Assembly: GCF_010993705.1 (NCBI RefSeq)
Contig: NZ_WOFO01000001.1
Coordinates: 1-64,000 of the forward strand
Direction: 5' to 3'
Origin: Cyclobacterium sp. SYSU L10401
GTDB taxonomy: Bacteria; Bacteroidota; Bacteroidia; Cytophagales; Cyclobacteriaceae
Length of the DNA stretch: 64,000 bases
The notes beneath the pieces were generated by a model. The model did not search any database. It saw only the letters and a program-made list of their open reading frames with translations, and was not told where the DNA came from. Made by a program: the position numbers and the translations under genes. Below, in pieces: positions 40,496 to 49,637 of the stretch; within the stretch, counting starts at the first letter, position 1, and every line of letters starts with the position of its first letter.

Positions 40496-41202
40496 TGAAT
40501 AAATTTTCACAGAGAAGTCAGGCCAAAGAATTAATGGACGACCTGCAAAGCAGCGGAAGTGAATTGGAACAGACGCTCCGTGAATTAAAAACCATCAACC
40601 TTTTGCTGGGAGGAAATACAGTCACTACTTCGGGATTGGAAATGCTGATCAGGGAAAAACCGCAGGAACTTTACACCATTGCCGACCTGGGTTGTGGAGG
40701 AGGGGATATGGCCATATTGATCAAAAGATGGGCCGAAGCCAAAGGGTACCGCAGTAAAGTAATGGGTATAGATGCCAATCCGCATATCATCAGCCTGGCA
40801 AAGGAAAATGGCAGCCTGGCAAAAGTTGACGTTGATTTCAGGTTGGGAAATGTCTTTGATCAGGAATTTTTGGAAGGGCAGGCAGACATTTTGACCTGTA
40901 CTTTGTTTACGCATCATTTTACCAATGAAGAACTCATCCAACTATTGACTAACCTGAAAACGATGGGTAGATTGGGGTTGGTAATCAATGACCTTCACCG
41001 GCATTTTTTGGCTTATTACAGCATAAAAGGCTTGACCGCATTATTTTCTCGTTCCAATATGGTCAAAAATGATGCTCCACTTTCCGTGTTGAGGGCTTTT
41101 TCCAGGAAGGACTGGGAGTTCATTTTACAGGCTGCCGGAGTGGAGAAATTTAAAATTTCCTGGCATTGGGCCTTCAGATGGCAGGTTATTTGCTGGTTTT
41201 GA
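40492..41202 (+). CDS. Class I SAM-dependent methyltransferase
   Basis: The 236-residue protein has the SAM-binding motif DLGCGGGDM at 65-73, an acidic second strand GIDANPH, and TCTLFTHHFTNEE after the third strand. The first 40 residues are helical. Starting within the stop of the type III PKS gene (ATGA overlap), it most likely O- or C-methylates the polyketide. In related loci an FAD oxidoreductase often follows, but here the next gene is an MscS channel, so the set is smaller. Confidence 0.88.
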   Translation: MMNKFSQRSQAKELMDDLQSSGSELEQTLRELKTINLLLGGNTVTTSGLEMLIREKPQELYTIADLGCGGGDMAILIKRWAEAKGYRSKVMGIDANPHIISLAKENGSLAKVDVDFRLGNVFDQEFLEGQADILTCTLFTHHFTNEELIQLLTNLKTMGRLGLVINDLHRHFLAYYSIKGLTALFSRSNMVKNDAPLSVLRAFSRKDWEFILQAAGVEKFKISWHWAFRWQVICWF

Positions 41203-41251
41203 AGAAATTTTCGTTTTATAAAAACATTTCAAACCACAATTACATAATACT

Positions 41252-42103
41252 ATGGACATGGATACCATTGATTTTGGAGGCATGATGGAAAATGCCCCAG
41301 AGTTTATTTTAGGAGCCCTCACAAAAATATTGATTGCCTTAGTTATTTATTTTATAGGTAAGTGGGTTATCAGTTTTGTCTTGACGGCTACGAATAAGAT
41401 TTTTATCAAGTATGATGTTGACCGTTCGCTTATATCCTTTCTGAACAGTTTTCTGAAAGGATTATTGTACGTGATATTGATTTTGATAGTCCTTTCCAAT
41501 CTGGGGGTTGAAGTTACCGCCTTTATTGCCATTTTGGGTGCTGCAGGTTTGGCCATTGGTCTGGCACTACAGGGCTCATTGGCCAATTTTGCAGGTGGGA
41601 TATTGATTCTGATCTTCAAGCCGTTTAAGGTAGGGGATACCATCGAAGCACAAGGAACCTTAGGCTCAGTAGAAAACATTGCCATTCTTTACACCACTGT
41701 TAGGAATTTTGATAACAAGGTGGTAACCATCCCAAACGGAGCATTGGCCAATAACAGCATCACCAATTTTTCTGTCAAGCCTACCCGGAGGGTAGAAATG
41801 GCTGTGGGTGTGGCTTATGGAACGGATTTGAAAAAAACCCGGCAGGTAATTCTGGACACCCTGAAAAAGGATGAAAGGATTCATGATGACCCTGCACCGG
41901 CAGTTTATTTCACCAATTTCGGCGACAATTCACTGGATTTGTCAGTAAGGTGCTGGTCTGACGCAGATAATTTATGGCCGGTATTCTGGGATAATATGGA
42001 AGCCATCAAAGAATCACTGGAAGCACATGACATTGAAGTGCCTTTTCCTCAACGCGATGTGCATCATTTCTTTCCTGAGGGAAAGCCTGAAATCAAGGGG
42101 TAA
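41252..42103 (+). CDS. MscS family mechanosensitive channel
   Basis: The 283-residue channel has the classic short MscS plan: three N-terminal helices, the pore helix AFIAILGAAGLAIGLALQGSLANFAGGILI with its Ala/Gly pattern, and the beta domain (FKPFKVGDTIEAQGTLGSVENI, VTIPNGALANNSITNFS). It is closer in length and sequence to E. coli MscS than the paralogue at 29451. The start is ATG at 41252, 50 bp after the methyltransferase. It is not functionally connected to the PKS in any evident way. Confidence 0.93.
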   Translation: MDMDTIDFGGMMENAPEFILGALTKILIALVIYFIGKWVISFVLTATNKIFIKYDVDRSLISFLNSFLKGLLYVILILIVLSNLGVEVTAFIAILGAAGLAIGLALQGSLANFAGGILILIFKPFKVGDTIEAQGTLGSVENIAILYTTVRNFDNKVVTIPNGALANNSITNFSVKPTRRVEMAVGVAYGTDLKKTRQVILDTLKKDERIHDDPAPAVYFTNFGDNSLDLSVRCWSDADNLWPVFWDNMEAIKESLEAHDIEVPFPQRDVHHFFPEGKPEIKG

Positions 42104-42128
42104 GATATTATCAAAAAGGGTAAAAAAG

Positions 42129-42166
42129 CCGGAGCCTCCAACACTACCAAGTTAAAGAGGCTCCGG
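42129..42166 (+). other. Strong hairpin after the MscS gene
   Basis: CCGGAGCCTC (42129-42138) pairs perfectly with GAGGCTCCGG (42157-42166) around an 18-nt loop, 26 bp past the stop. The sequence after it (gtaaacc) has no T-run, so it is a hairpin of uncertain use, perhaps a terminator relying on another factor. Confidence 0.5.
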
Positions 42167-42259
42167 GTAAACCCTACATTAAAAAATAACCAACTACCAA
42201 AACTCAACCAACTTCACTTCCAACTACACACGTAATTTGCTTTCAAAAAAATAAAATCT

Positions 42260-43063
42260 TCAATCTGGAAGGATTACACAACCTTCCGTGTCATAATTGA
42301 CCAATATTTTCTCATCCTTATCGTTTTTGAGTTGCAGGCTGCCCTCAGTAGGAGCAGGCACTCCTGATTGCATGCATTCCTGTCGATAAACGATTGATTT
42401 TAAAATTTCAAAGGATGTTTTGGAGAAATTGTCCGTTGACAATGTTCCGTATCCAGATAAATAAATCCGAAAACCTGTTTTTTCCGTTGATAATTGCAAA
42501 TCCCGGATATAAGCCTGATTTAAAATAAACCTTTGGCCTTCGGAATTTATTACCTGGAAATTGTTCGTTTCCGAAGCAAACCGTAAGCTTCTGCTAGCTA
42601 CCTGATATCCCAGGTTTTCCAGTTTTCGCTGGCCTTGCATTTGCTGTCCATTTAGGGAAAAATTTTCGAAGGTAATCGTCATTTTACTCCCCTTATATAG
42701 AAATTCATCTGAGTAGGAAATGGTTAACACACCTTTTTTTTCCAATCCCCTACTAGAGACACAGCCGTCGCCATAATCTACTTTTATCTTTTTGTTTTTG
42801 TCATCCCTGCTGATCCTTGTGCCGGGGCAGCTAGATTCATCCAGCAGCGGCATGATCTTCTGCTGTGTCAAATCCTGCTGCATGGCAGAAAGTGCCAGCA
42901 GATCTACTTCTTCAATCAAGCCCATCAGATCAGATATCTCTAAAGATGGTATGATCTCCATCCTCGGATTGAGATCCTGCTGCTCCGTCGGAATACAGGA
43001 AAAAAAGATAAAAGGGAAGATTGCTGCCAACCATTTAACCAAATATAATTTTGGATTTCCCAT
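42260..43063 (-). CDS. Hypothetical lipoprotein
   Basis: The 267-residue protein has signal peptide MGNPKLYLVKWLAAIFPFIF and lipobox FFSC. The mature part is beta-rich and carries two cysteine pairs (SSCPGTR, GDGCVSSRG, then RQECMQSG and TEGCVILP near the C-terminus). I recognise no family. The ATG at 43063 is chosen; the open frame runs 28 codons further upstream but would bury the signal peptide. Confidence 0.72.
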   Translation of the reverse strand: MGNPKLYLVKWLAAIFPFIFFSCIPTEQQDLNPRMEIIPSLEISDLMGLIEEVDLLALSAMQQDLTQQKIMPLLDESSCPGTRISRDDKNKKIKVDYGDGCVSSRGLEKKGVLTISYSDEFLYKGSKMTITFENFSLNGQQMQGQRKLENLGYQVASRSLRFASETNNFQVINSEGQRFILNQAYIRDLQLSTEKTGFRIYLSGYGTLSTDNFSKTSFEILKSIVYRQECMQSGVPAPTEGSLQLKNDKDEKILVNYDTEGCVILPD

Positions 43064-43538
43064 CGATTTTCTTGTGATAAAGTCAATGATCGTTTGTTTG
43101 TATTCGAAATGTAATATGGAATTAATTGTTAAACCAATAAAAAACAAATTATTTTATCTTAAAAATGAACAAAACATATATTTGATTTTAAAAAGCAAAA
43201 AAATAGATGTGCCTGAAAAAATCTACCAAAAAATGCGGTTGCCTGGATAAAAAATGCAACTTAAATGTGCTTATAATGAATTTTCAACAACAATGAGCTA
43301 GATTGAGCGGGTAATGTTAAAGTTTTTATTATTAAATTGATATTTTGGACTGCGTTTGACTTCCTCGGGCTCAAGACCCAATCATTGAAGAAAAACCATG
43401 AGCCTTAACTATCAAAGGGTTGAGGTGCAGATCAGAAAACCAAAAGCTTTACCTGATTCACTTACAGCTGGTGAAGGAATACTGTAAGCCGAAAATAAAT
43501 TTTATCTTTGGCCCCTGATCCATGAACCCACACCATCA
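43064..43538. other. AT-rich gap; promoter box of the MutS-like gene at its end
   Basis: About 475 bp without a credible gene. The left half is very A+T-rich. TATCTTTG at 43503-43510 matches the -7 consensus and precedes the MutS-like start by 28 bp; no -33 TTG is seen at the right distance. Confidence 0.5.
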
Positions 43539-45299
43539 ATGAATACTGATTTTGATCTTACGAACCCGGCAAAATCTTTGGAATTGGCCCGGAATAGAAT
43601 CCTTCTCCTTTCTATTGGCAGGTTGATTTTATTCTTTTTGATGGGAATCGTATTGGTGGTAGGGATTGCTGAAACCCATTGGGTTGTGTTGACTTTTATT
43701 CCCCTTAGCATTCTTTTTGTTTGGCTGATCCTCCAATTCAATCATCAAAAAGATGTAGAAGCTTTCTATCTGGCTGTGGACGAAATGGCTGGGGTGAGTC
43801 AGAAACGGAGGGAAAGAGACTTGTCGGAATTAGATAGCGGGTCTATTTTTGTTGATGCTTCTCATCCTTTCTCCAGTGACCTGGATTTATTTGGAGAGCA
43901 TTCTCTTTATCAGTTGATCAATCATACGGTAAGCAAAGGGGGAAGTAAAAAACTTGCCCAATGGATGCGTTATGCCCTGGCTCCGGAGCTGGCGGTGAAA
44001 AAGCAGGAGGCATTAATGGAATTGAGTAAGAAAGAAAAGTTCCTGGTTGTTTTCGAAGCGCTGGGCAAAGCTTTTTTAAAACAGGAAAAATCCAAAGACT
44101 TGTTTTATCAATGGCTAAATGGGTCGGTAAGCTGGAGGAACATTTATTTTTTGCCCATGGTTTTCGGACCCATCTCAGGATTAGTGGTATTGATTGGAGT
44201 ATTGTTTGGGTACATTCCTGCAGCCTACCTGAGTTTGTTTATACTGCTTGGACTGGGATTGTTAAGCATGGTGTTTAAGCCCCTGATGAAGGCCATGAAG
44301 GCGATGCCCAATGACAGTGATTTGAAAACATTTCAAGCCTGGGCAGGTCTGCTGGAGAAGGAAGACTTTGACCATCCCTTTCTTCAGGCGTATCAAAAAC
44401 CGGTCAAAAGCCATGGGTTTCTGGCTTCAAAAGCCTTGGAGCAGCTGGAAAGCCTGACCTTTTTGATCCAAAACAGGACCAATTTAATGTATCTGATATT
44501 CAATGTTTTTTTCTGGACTGATTTTTATGTGCTTTACCGTCTTGACAAGTGGAAAGTGCGGGTAGGAAAAAGTATGAAAGACTGGGAAGATAATTTCGAA
44601 AATTGGGAAGCCCTGGTTTCTTTGGCGGCTTTTATACAGGAGGAAGCATTATCCAATCCCGCCCAATGGTCCGGGGAGAAGGAGTTGGTCATGGAAGAGG
44701 TAAAGCATCCTTTGATCAGACCAGCAGAATGTATTGCCAACGATTTCTCCCTGAATGCTAAGGAGAAAGTAGTCCTGCTTACCGGATCCAACATGTCCGG
44801 TAAAACCACCTTTATGCGGACGGTGGGGATCAATCTGGTTTTGGCGGGGATGGGCATCCCTCCTTTTGCCAGGACCTTCGTGTGCGGTCCGTTCCAACTG
44901 TATACCAGCATGAGAAATACAGACAGCTTGGGCGAAAGCGTGAGTTCTTTTTATGCTGAACTGGCAAGGATCAAAGGACTGCTGGACCTCGCATCGGAGG
45001 GAAAGCCTATTTTTTACCTATTGGATGAAATTTTAAAGGGTACCAATACTGCGGATCGGATTACGGGTAGCGAGGCATTGATCCGTCAACTTGCACAAAG
45101 TACCTCAAAAGGAATCATTTCTACCCATGACATTGAATTGAGCGAATTGGAGAACCGCTTGCCCACCCTGGTCAATTATAGCTTTCATCATGATATTCAA
45201 CAGGATGAAATTGTGTTTGATTATACCATCAAACCAGGTCCTTGTCCCAATTTCAACGCTCAGAAACTCATGGAACTCATGGGGATAAAAATTAAGTAA
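43539..45299 (+). CDS. Membrane-anchored MutS-family ATPase
   Basis: The 586-residue protein has a MutS-type domain V at the C-terminus. Walker A is GSNMSGKTT at 416-424, YTSMRNTDSLGESVSSFYAEL is the signature segment, and Walker B is YLLDEILKGTN near 493-503, followed by STHD. The mismatch-recognition domains of MutS are missing. Instead there are two membrane hairpins, near 18-65 and 205-252. This membrane-bound MutS-like group is widespread in Bacteroidota but its role is unknown; a classical mismatch repair function is unlikely. The start is ATG at 43539. Confidence 0.88.
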   Translation: MNTDFDLTNPAKSLELARNRILLLSIGRLILFFLMGIVLVVGIAETHWVVLTFIPLSILFVWLILQFNHQKDVEAFYLAVDEMAGVSQKRRERDLSELDSGSIFVDASHPFSSDLDLFGEHSLYQLINHTVSKGGSKKLAQWMRYALAPELAVKKQEALMELSKKEKFLVVFEALGKAFLKQEKSKDLFYQWLNGSVSWRNIYFLPMVFGPISGLVVLIGVLFGYIPAAYLSLFILLGLGLLSMVFKPLMKAMKAMPNDSDLKTFQAWAGLLEKEDFDHPFLQAYQKPVKSHGFLASKALEQLESLTFLIQNRTNLMYLIFNVFFWTDFYVLYRLDKWKVRVGKSMKDWEDNFENWEALVSLAAFIQEEALSNPAQWSGEKELVMEEVKHPLIRPAECIANDFSLNAKEKVVLLTGSNMSGKTTFMRTVGINLVLAGMGIPPFARTFVCGPFQLYTSMRNTDSLGESVSSFYAELARIKGLLDLASEGKPIFYLLDEILKGTNTADRITGSEALIRQLAQSTSKGIISTHDIELSELENRLPTLVNYSFHHDIQQDEIVFDYTIKPGPCPNFNAQKLMELMGIKIK

Positions 45300-45389
45300 A
45301 TAATTGTAGAAAAGAAGGGATAAATTTTTTTGGCATCAATTTTGGTAATTTATATATATTATTTATAATTAAATTTAACCAACACCACT

Positions 45390-45542
45390 ATGAGTTCTTT
45401 ATTGTATTTAATTGCGATCATCCTTGTGATAGCATGGATTTTTGGAGCGTTTGTTTATAGCGTAGGTGGACTGATTCATATTTTATTGGTCTTAGCCGTT
45501 ATTGCGGTATTGTTTCGTCTTATTGGTGGAAGATCTGTATAG
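45390..45542 (+). CDS. lmo0937-family small membrane protein
   Basis: This 50-residue protein begins MSSLLYLIAIILVIAWIFG and ends LFRLIGGRSV. It has two hydrophobic helices joined by AFVYSVGGLIH, the compact pattern of the lmo0937 family. It lies 90 bp after the MutS-like gene and is followed at once by a terminator, so it is a separate or last gene of its transcript. The function is unknown; members are often stress-related. Confidence 0.75.
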   Translation: MSSLLYLIAIILVIAWIFGAFVYSVGGLIHILLVLAVIAVLFRLIGGRSV

Positions 45543-45562
45543 ACGAATGTATTATATTTGAT

Positions 45563-45592
45563 AAAAGGCCGCCCAATAGGGGGGCTTTTTTT
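45563..45592 (+). terminator. Rho-independent terminator after the small membrane protein
   Basis: AAAAGG(C)CGCCC pairs imperfectly with GGGGGGCTTTT around AATA, followed by a run of seven T (45586-45592). The T-run overlaps the -33 box of the purK promoter. Confidence 0.7.
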
Positions 45593-45622
45593 GTTTCCAT
45601 CCGTATAATATGCCTATTTTTG
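45591..45622 (+). promoter_or_regulatory. purK promoter
   Basis: TTG at 45591-45593, a 21-bp spacer, and TATTTTTG at 45615-45622 fit the Bacteroidota promoter pattern. The start codon is 31 bp downstream. No purine-riboswitch-like structure fits in the remaining leader. Confidence 0.5.
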
Positions 45623-45653
45623 CTTTTCGAAATTAAAGTAAACCAGCATAATC

Positions 45654-46793
45654 GTGCAGACAAATTACCAGCAACAGACTTTGGGTATTTTGGGAGGTGG
45701 GCAATTGGGCAGGATGCTCATTCAATCCGGAATCAATTACAACCTGAACATACATATTCTGGATCCCGATGCCAATGCACCGTGTAAACACCTTTGCAAC
45801 CATTTTGTGCAGGGTGATTTGAAAGACTTTGATACCGTTTATGAATTTGGAAAAGCCTGTGATGTGGTTTCCATAGAAATTGAACATGTCAATACCCAGG
45901 CCCTGTACCAATTGGAAAAGGAAGGTAAAAAGGTGTTTCCCCAGCCACATATCATCGAAATGATCCAGGACAAAAGGAAGCAAAAGCAGTTCTACCTGGA
46001 CAAGGGTATCCCTACCGCCCCTTTTTTGCTGACAAGTGACAAGGAAGCGGTCAAACAACAAGTGGATTTTTTACCTGCCGTTCATAAATTGGGGAAAGAA
46101 GGTTACGATGGCAGAGGGGTGCAGCTGCTTCGCAGCCCGGCCGACCTGGACAAAGCCTTTGAAGCCCCGGGGCTTCTGGAAAAATTCATTGATTTTGAAA
46201 GAGAGTTGGCGGTTATAGTTGCCAGAAATGAGCGGGGAGAGGTAAAAAGTTTTCCTTCTGTGGAATGTGCCTTTCATCCGGTACACAACCTGGTAGAATT
46301 TTTGTTTTGCCCAGCAGACATCGATACTGAAACTGACCAAAAAGCGCAGCAACTGGCATTGGAGGTCATTCAAAAATTGGAAATGACAGGACTTTTGGCG
46401 GTAGAAATGTTTGTGACCAGGGGGGGAGAAATCCTGGTCAACGAAATTGCCCCCCGCCCCCATAATAGTGGGCACCATACCATAGAAGCAAATTATACTT
46501 CCCAATTTGAGCAACATCTGCGGGCGGTTATGGGCATGCCGCTGGGGGATACCGGTCTCAGGAGTCCGGCAGCAATGGTGAATCTCCTGGGAGAGGATGG
46601 ATTTACCGGAGAGGCAATGGTAGAAGGACTGGATGAAGCCCTCCGGGAAAATGGCGTTTACCTGCACCTCTACGGAAAAAAACTAACCAAACCCTTCCGA
46701 AAAATGGGGCATGTTACCCTATTGGCAGCGGATATGGATAGCCTGAAAACCAAAGCACAAAGAATCAAGGAACTAATCAAAATCAAAGCATGA
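45654..46793 (+). CDS. purK: 5-(carboxyamino)imidazole ribonucleotide synthase
   Basis: The 379-residue ATP-grasp enzyme carboxylates AIR to N5-CAIR in purine synthesis. It begins with ILGGGQLGRML, has the ATP-grasp phrases HKLGKEGYDGRGVQLL and LLEKFIDFERELAVIVARN, and ends with the metal-binding VNEIAPRPHNSGHHT region. A GTG at 45654 is the start. It overlaps purE by 4 bp, so the two successive steps of the pathway are made together. Confidence 0.96.
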   Translation: MQTNYQQQTLGILGGGQLGRMLIQSGINYNLNIHILDPDANAPCKHLCNHFVQGDLKDFDTVYEFGKACDVVSIEIEHVNTQALYQLEKEGKKVFPQPHIIEMIQDKRKQKQFYLDKGIPTAPFLLTSDKEAVKQQVDFLPAVHKLGKEGYDGRGVQLLRSPADLDKAFEAPGLLEKFIDFERELAVIVARNERGEVKSFPSVECAFHPVHNLVEFLFCPADIDTETDQKAQQLALEVIQKLEMTGLLAVEMFVTRGGEILVNEIAPRPHNSGHHTIEANYTSQFEQHLRAVMGMPLGDTGLRSPAAMVNLLGEDGFTGEAMVEGLDEALRENGVYLHLYGKKLTKPFRKMGHVTLLAADMDSLKTKAQRIKELIKIKA

Positions 46794-47308
46794 GCGATAT
46801 CAAGGTAGGCATTATCATGGGTAGCCAGTCAGACCTTCCGGTCATGGCGGAAGCAGCTAAATTTTTAGAAGAGATCGGAGTTGGGTTTGAGCTAACGATC
46901 GTCTCTGCACACCGAACACCCCAGCGGATGATAGACTATGCCGGAAAAGCCAGTGAACGGGGCATAAAAGTAATCATCGCAGGTGCAGGCGGAGCGGCTC
47001 ATCTGCCGGGGATGGTAGCTTCCCTGACCACCCTGCCCGTCATTGGTGTTCCGGTAAAGTCCTCCAACTCCATTGATGGCTGGGACAGCATCCTGTCTAT
47101 TTTGCAAATGCCTTCCGGTATCCCAGTGGCTACAGTGGCCCTAAACGGTGCCAGAAATGCCGGTATCCTGTCCGCTTCTATGATAGGAGCTTTTGATGAA
47201 GAATTAGGCAGCCGACTGGCCGCTTTTAAGGAATCCCTGAAGGCAAAGGTAGAAAGCAGCGCAGAAGAAATTGAGCAAAAGGGATGGAGGGAAATTTTAG
47301 GGGAGTAG
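46790..47308 (+). CDS. purE: N5-carboxyaminoimidazole ribonucleotide mutase
   Basis: The 172-residue class I PurE converts N5-CAIR to CAIR. The diagnostic motif GIIMGSQSDLPVM is followed by SAHRTP, with the catalytic His, and AGAGGAAHLPGM. The start ATG sits inside the stop region of purK. No other purine gene follows; the next gene is convergent. Confidence 0.97.
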   Translation: MSDIKVGIIMGSQSDLPVMAEAAKFLEEIGVGFELTIVSAHRTPQRMIDYAGKASERGIKVIIAGAGGAAHLPGMVASLTTLPVIGVPVKSSNSIDGWDSILSILQMPSGIPVATVALNGARNAGILSASMIGAFDEELGSRLAAFKESLKAKVESSAEEIEQKGWREILGE

Positions 47309-47511
47309 TTGGTGTTTTTCCAATAACCTGAGTTGAATGAATTTATCAAGACCTTTATGGGGTTAAAAAATTGAACAAAAGCAAAAGACCTTCCTGATAA
47401 ATATTCCATTCCACTTCTGAAATCCCCTTCCTGGGCAATTATAATGCTGATAATTTTCAGGTGCTTGTTTTCATTACCGCCAGTCAATTTTGAAAGCTTA
47501 TTCGGGTATAG

Positions 47512-48471
47512 TCACAGTTTTTTACTTCCCTTTTCAATGATTATTTCCTTGTTTTCAACAATCATTGCATGGTCCTCAGGATGGAGTTTTGGACCATAAT
47601 TTTCAGCATAAACCCGTGTAAATGCTGCCCCATAAAACAAAATCAAACAGGAGTAGGACACCCACAATAAGACCAATACTACTGACCCTGCCGCTCCATA
47701 GGTAGATCCGGGTTCGGCAATTCCAAAATATAGGCTCAACAGTATTTTTCCCAGGTTAAATAAAAATGCCGTAATAAAACCTCCCAGCCAAACCGAATGC
47801 CAACGGACCTTCATGTCTGGCATAAATTTGAAAATCAAAACGAATAAACCGCCCAAAACTACTGTGGAGAAAACAAATTCCAGCACATAGGCAATGGCCA
47901 CATAGCCGGGTTCCCACAGACGGGCCAGGTGACTACTTACCAATGTCAATGCGGTGGAGACCACAAAACTAATGATCAATAAAAATGCAATGGCCATCAC
48001 AAATGCCAGGCTCAAAGCCCGGTCTTTGATGATTTTCCAAAATCCCGCCTTGGGGTCTGTTTTTACCCCCCAGATTTCATTCATTGAGATCTGCAGCTGA
48101 TAAAAAACACCCGTAGCCCCAAATATCAACACCGCAATGCCAAGAATGGTAGCAAATAGGGTCCTGCCATCCTTTTGGGTATTTTCTACGATGGCAATCA
48201 CTGCCTGGGCTGCATCTGCTCCTAAGGCTTCTGAAATTTCAGCTGTAATCTGCCCTTCTACAATCTCCTTTCCCCAGAAAGCCCCCACGGTATTGATAAT
48301 GATGATTAGTAATCCCGGAAGAGACAATACAGCATAGTAGGCCACCACAGCCCCCAGTCTCCAGGGATTGTTGTCATTCCAGATTTTGGCCGCTTTCCAA
48401 AAAAGCCCGGGTAAATGCGCGATTCTAAATTTCCCCTTCCTCCTCACGGACACACTTTTCTTTCGTATCAT
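47512..48471 (-). CDS. YihY/BrkB family inner-membrane protein
   Basis: The 319-residue protein has six predicted helices and the YihY pattern WNDNNPWRLGAVVAYYAVLSLPGLL, LIFGATGVFYQLQISMNEIW and YGAAGSVVLVLLWVSYSCLILFYGAAF. The family was once thought to be RNase BN but is now considered a transporter-like membrane protein of unknown substrate. It is monocistronic and convergent with purE. Confidence 0.9.
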   Translation of the reverse strand: MIRKKSVSVRRKGKFRIAHLPGLFWKAAKIWNDNNPWRLGAVVAYYAVLSLPGLLIIIINTVGAFWGKEIVEGQITAEISEALGADAAQAVIAIVENTQKDGRTLFATILGIAVLIFGATGVFYQLQISMNEIWGVKTDPKAGFWKIIKDRALSLAFVMAIAFLLIISFVVSTALTLVSSHLARLWEPGYVAIAYVLEFVFSTVVLGGLFVLIFKFMPDMKVRWHSVWLGGFITAFLFNLGKILLSLYFGIAEPGSTYGAAGSVVLVLLWVSYSCLILFYGAAFTRVYAENYGPKLHPEDHAMIVENKEIIIEKGSKKL

Positions 48472-48920
48472 TTCAATAAAAATTAACTTTTATCCGGCCA
48501 TCAGATAATCAATCCGTACAGCATTAACCATGCCCTTATTATGGTTGGAATTTCTAGTTAAGCTTTTGGATGCGAAACCAGCATTAATGTAACTAATTAA
48601 ATTACAGCCAGCTAAAAAATTTGTCGGGGAAATAATTCAATCCATTACCTATTCTTTTCATTATTCGACTGATTCCAACGATACAGAAATTTTCAGGCAG
48701 CGTCAACCTGATCGGTGTTGGTTAAATATTAAAATTAAACCAATAATAAACATTATATATGTTTAATAGTTGATCTTTAAAATACATTATCTTTTTATCC
48801 ATGAAAGGTTGAATTCGAAATGGAACACACTTTATTTTCTAATTTAAAAAGTTGTTGGAGGTAGAGGGGCATAAAACGGTATTTACCGATTTTATGGAAA
48901 TCAGAAACGGCAGATCTACT
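48472..48920. other. Intergenic region between divergent genes
   Basis: About 450 bp between yihY and the outer-membrane protein gene. It is AT-rich around 48720-48790. An open extension of the following gene from 48852 starts with TTG and is not credible. No terminator or strong promoter match was found. Confidence 0.45.
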
Positions 48921-49577
48921 ATGAAAAAAATCTTACTAATTTCTTTTTTGATAGGGCTTAGCCAGATCGGGTTCAGCCAGGAAATACGGTTGAATACCTA
49001 TGGAGGGTATGTATTCAAAGACCGGGTAGACTCCTATTATTCTCGTACTTCTTATTTTGAAGGTCAGATACAGGATGGGGGCCGATGGGGAGGAGGCATA
49101 GAATACCTTATCCCTGATCGGGGCGGATTGGAAATAAAGTACCTCCGGCAAAACACCAATGCACCAACGGTATACCAGGATGGCACCAATTCAGGGGGAC
49201 AGGTTCAGCAAACTGATTTTGATTTGAGGCTGAATTGGTTGATGGTAGATGGTACCCGTTATTTCCCGGTGAACCAACTTATTGAACCTTTCGCCGGACT
49301 TGGAGTAGGAATGGGGATTTTCTCTTTGACCAATCCGGATACGAATAACCAACGATCTACTACCAAACTGGCCTTGAGTGTAAGGGGAGGAATCAATTTA
49401 TGGCTGGTGGATAACCTGGCTTTTCGGGCCCAAGCCTCCTTAATGTCCGCCGTGCAATCCATCGGAGGAGGCTTTTTTTTCGGGACGGGTGGCTCAAGTG
49501 CCGGATTGAGTACTTATTCCAGCATGTACCAATTTGGATTCGATGGTGGTTTGGTATTCCGAATACCTCAAAATTAA
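48921..49577 (+). CDS. Outer-membrane beta-barrel protein
   Basis: The 218-residue protein has signal peptide MKKILLISFLIGLSQIGFSQ and alternating beta strands (YGGYVFKDRV, GGGIEYLIPDRGGLEIKYL, FRAQASLMSAVQSI). It has a Gly-rich, aromatic pattern of small Bacteroidota outer-membrane barrels. The ATG at 48921 gives a clean signal peptide. The following small secreted protein gene begins 60 bp later on the same strand. Confidence 0.75.
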   Translation: MKKILLISFLIGLSQIGFSQEIRLNTYGGYVFKDRVDSYYSRTSYFEGQIQDGGRWGGGIEYLIPDRGGLEIKYLRQNTNAPTVYQDGTNSGGQVQQTDFDLRLNWLMVDGTRYFPVNQLIEPFAGLGVGMGIFSLTNPDTNNQRSTTKLALSVRGGINLWLVDNLAFRAQASLMSAVQSIGGGFFFGTGGSSAGLSTYSSMYQFGFDGGLVFRIPQN

Positions 49578-49637
49578 AGTCCTAAAAAGTTAAAATAATT
49601 TACATTAACCTACTGATTTAAATAAAACCTCAACATC

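Noticed and set aside
47340-47400. ATTTATCA/TGATAAAT inverted pair after purE
   Set aside because: The arms are about 45 bp apart with no T-run, too weak to call a terminator.
48852-48920. Upstream extension of the outer-membrane protein from a TTG
   Set aside because: It would put 23 charged residues before the signal peptide; ATG at 48921 gives a normal one.
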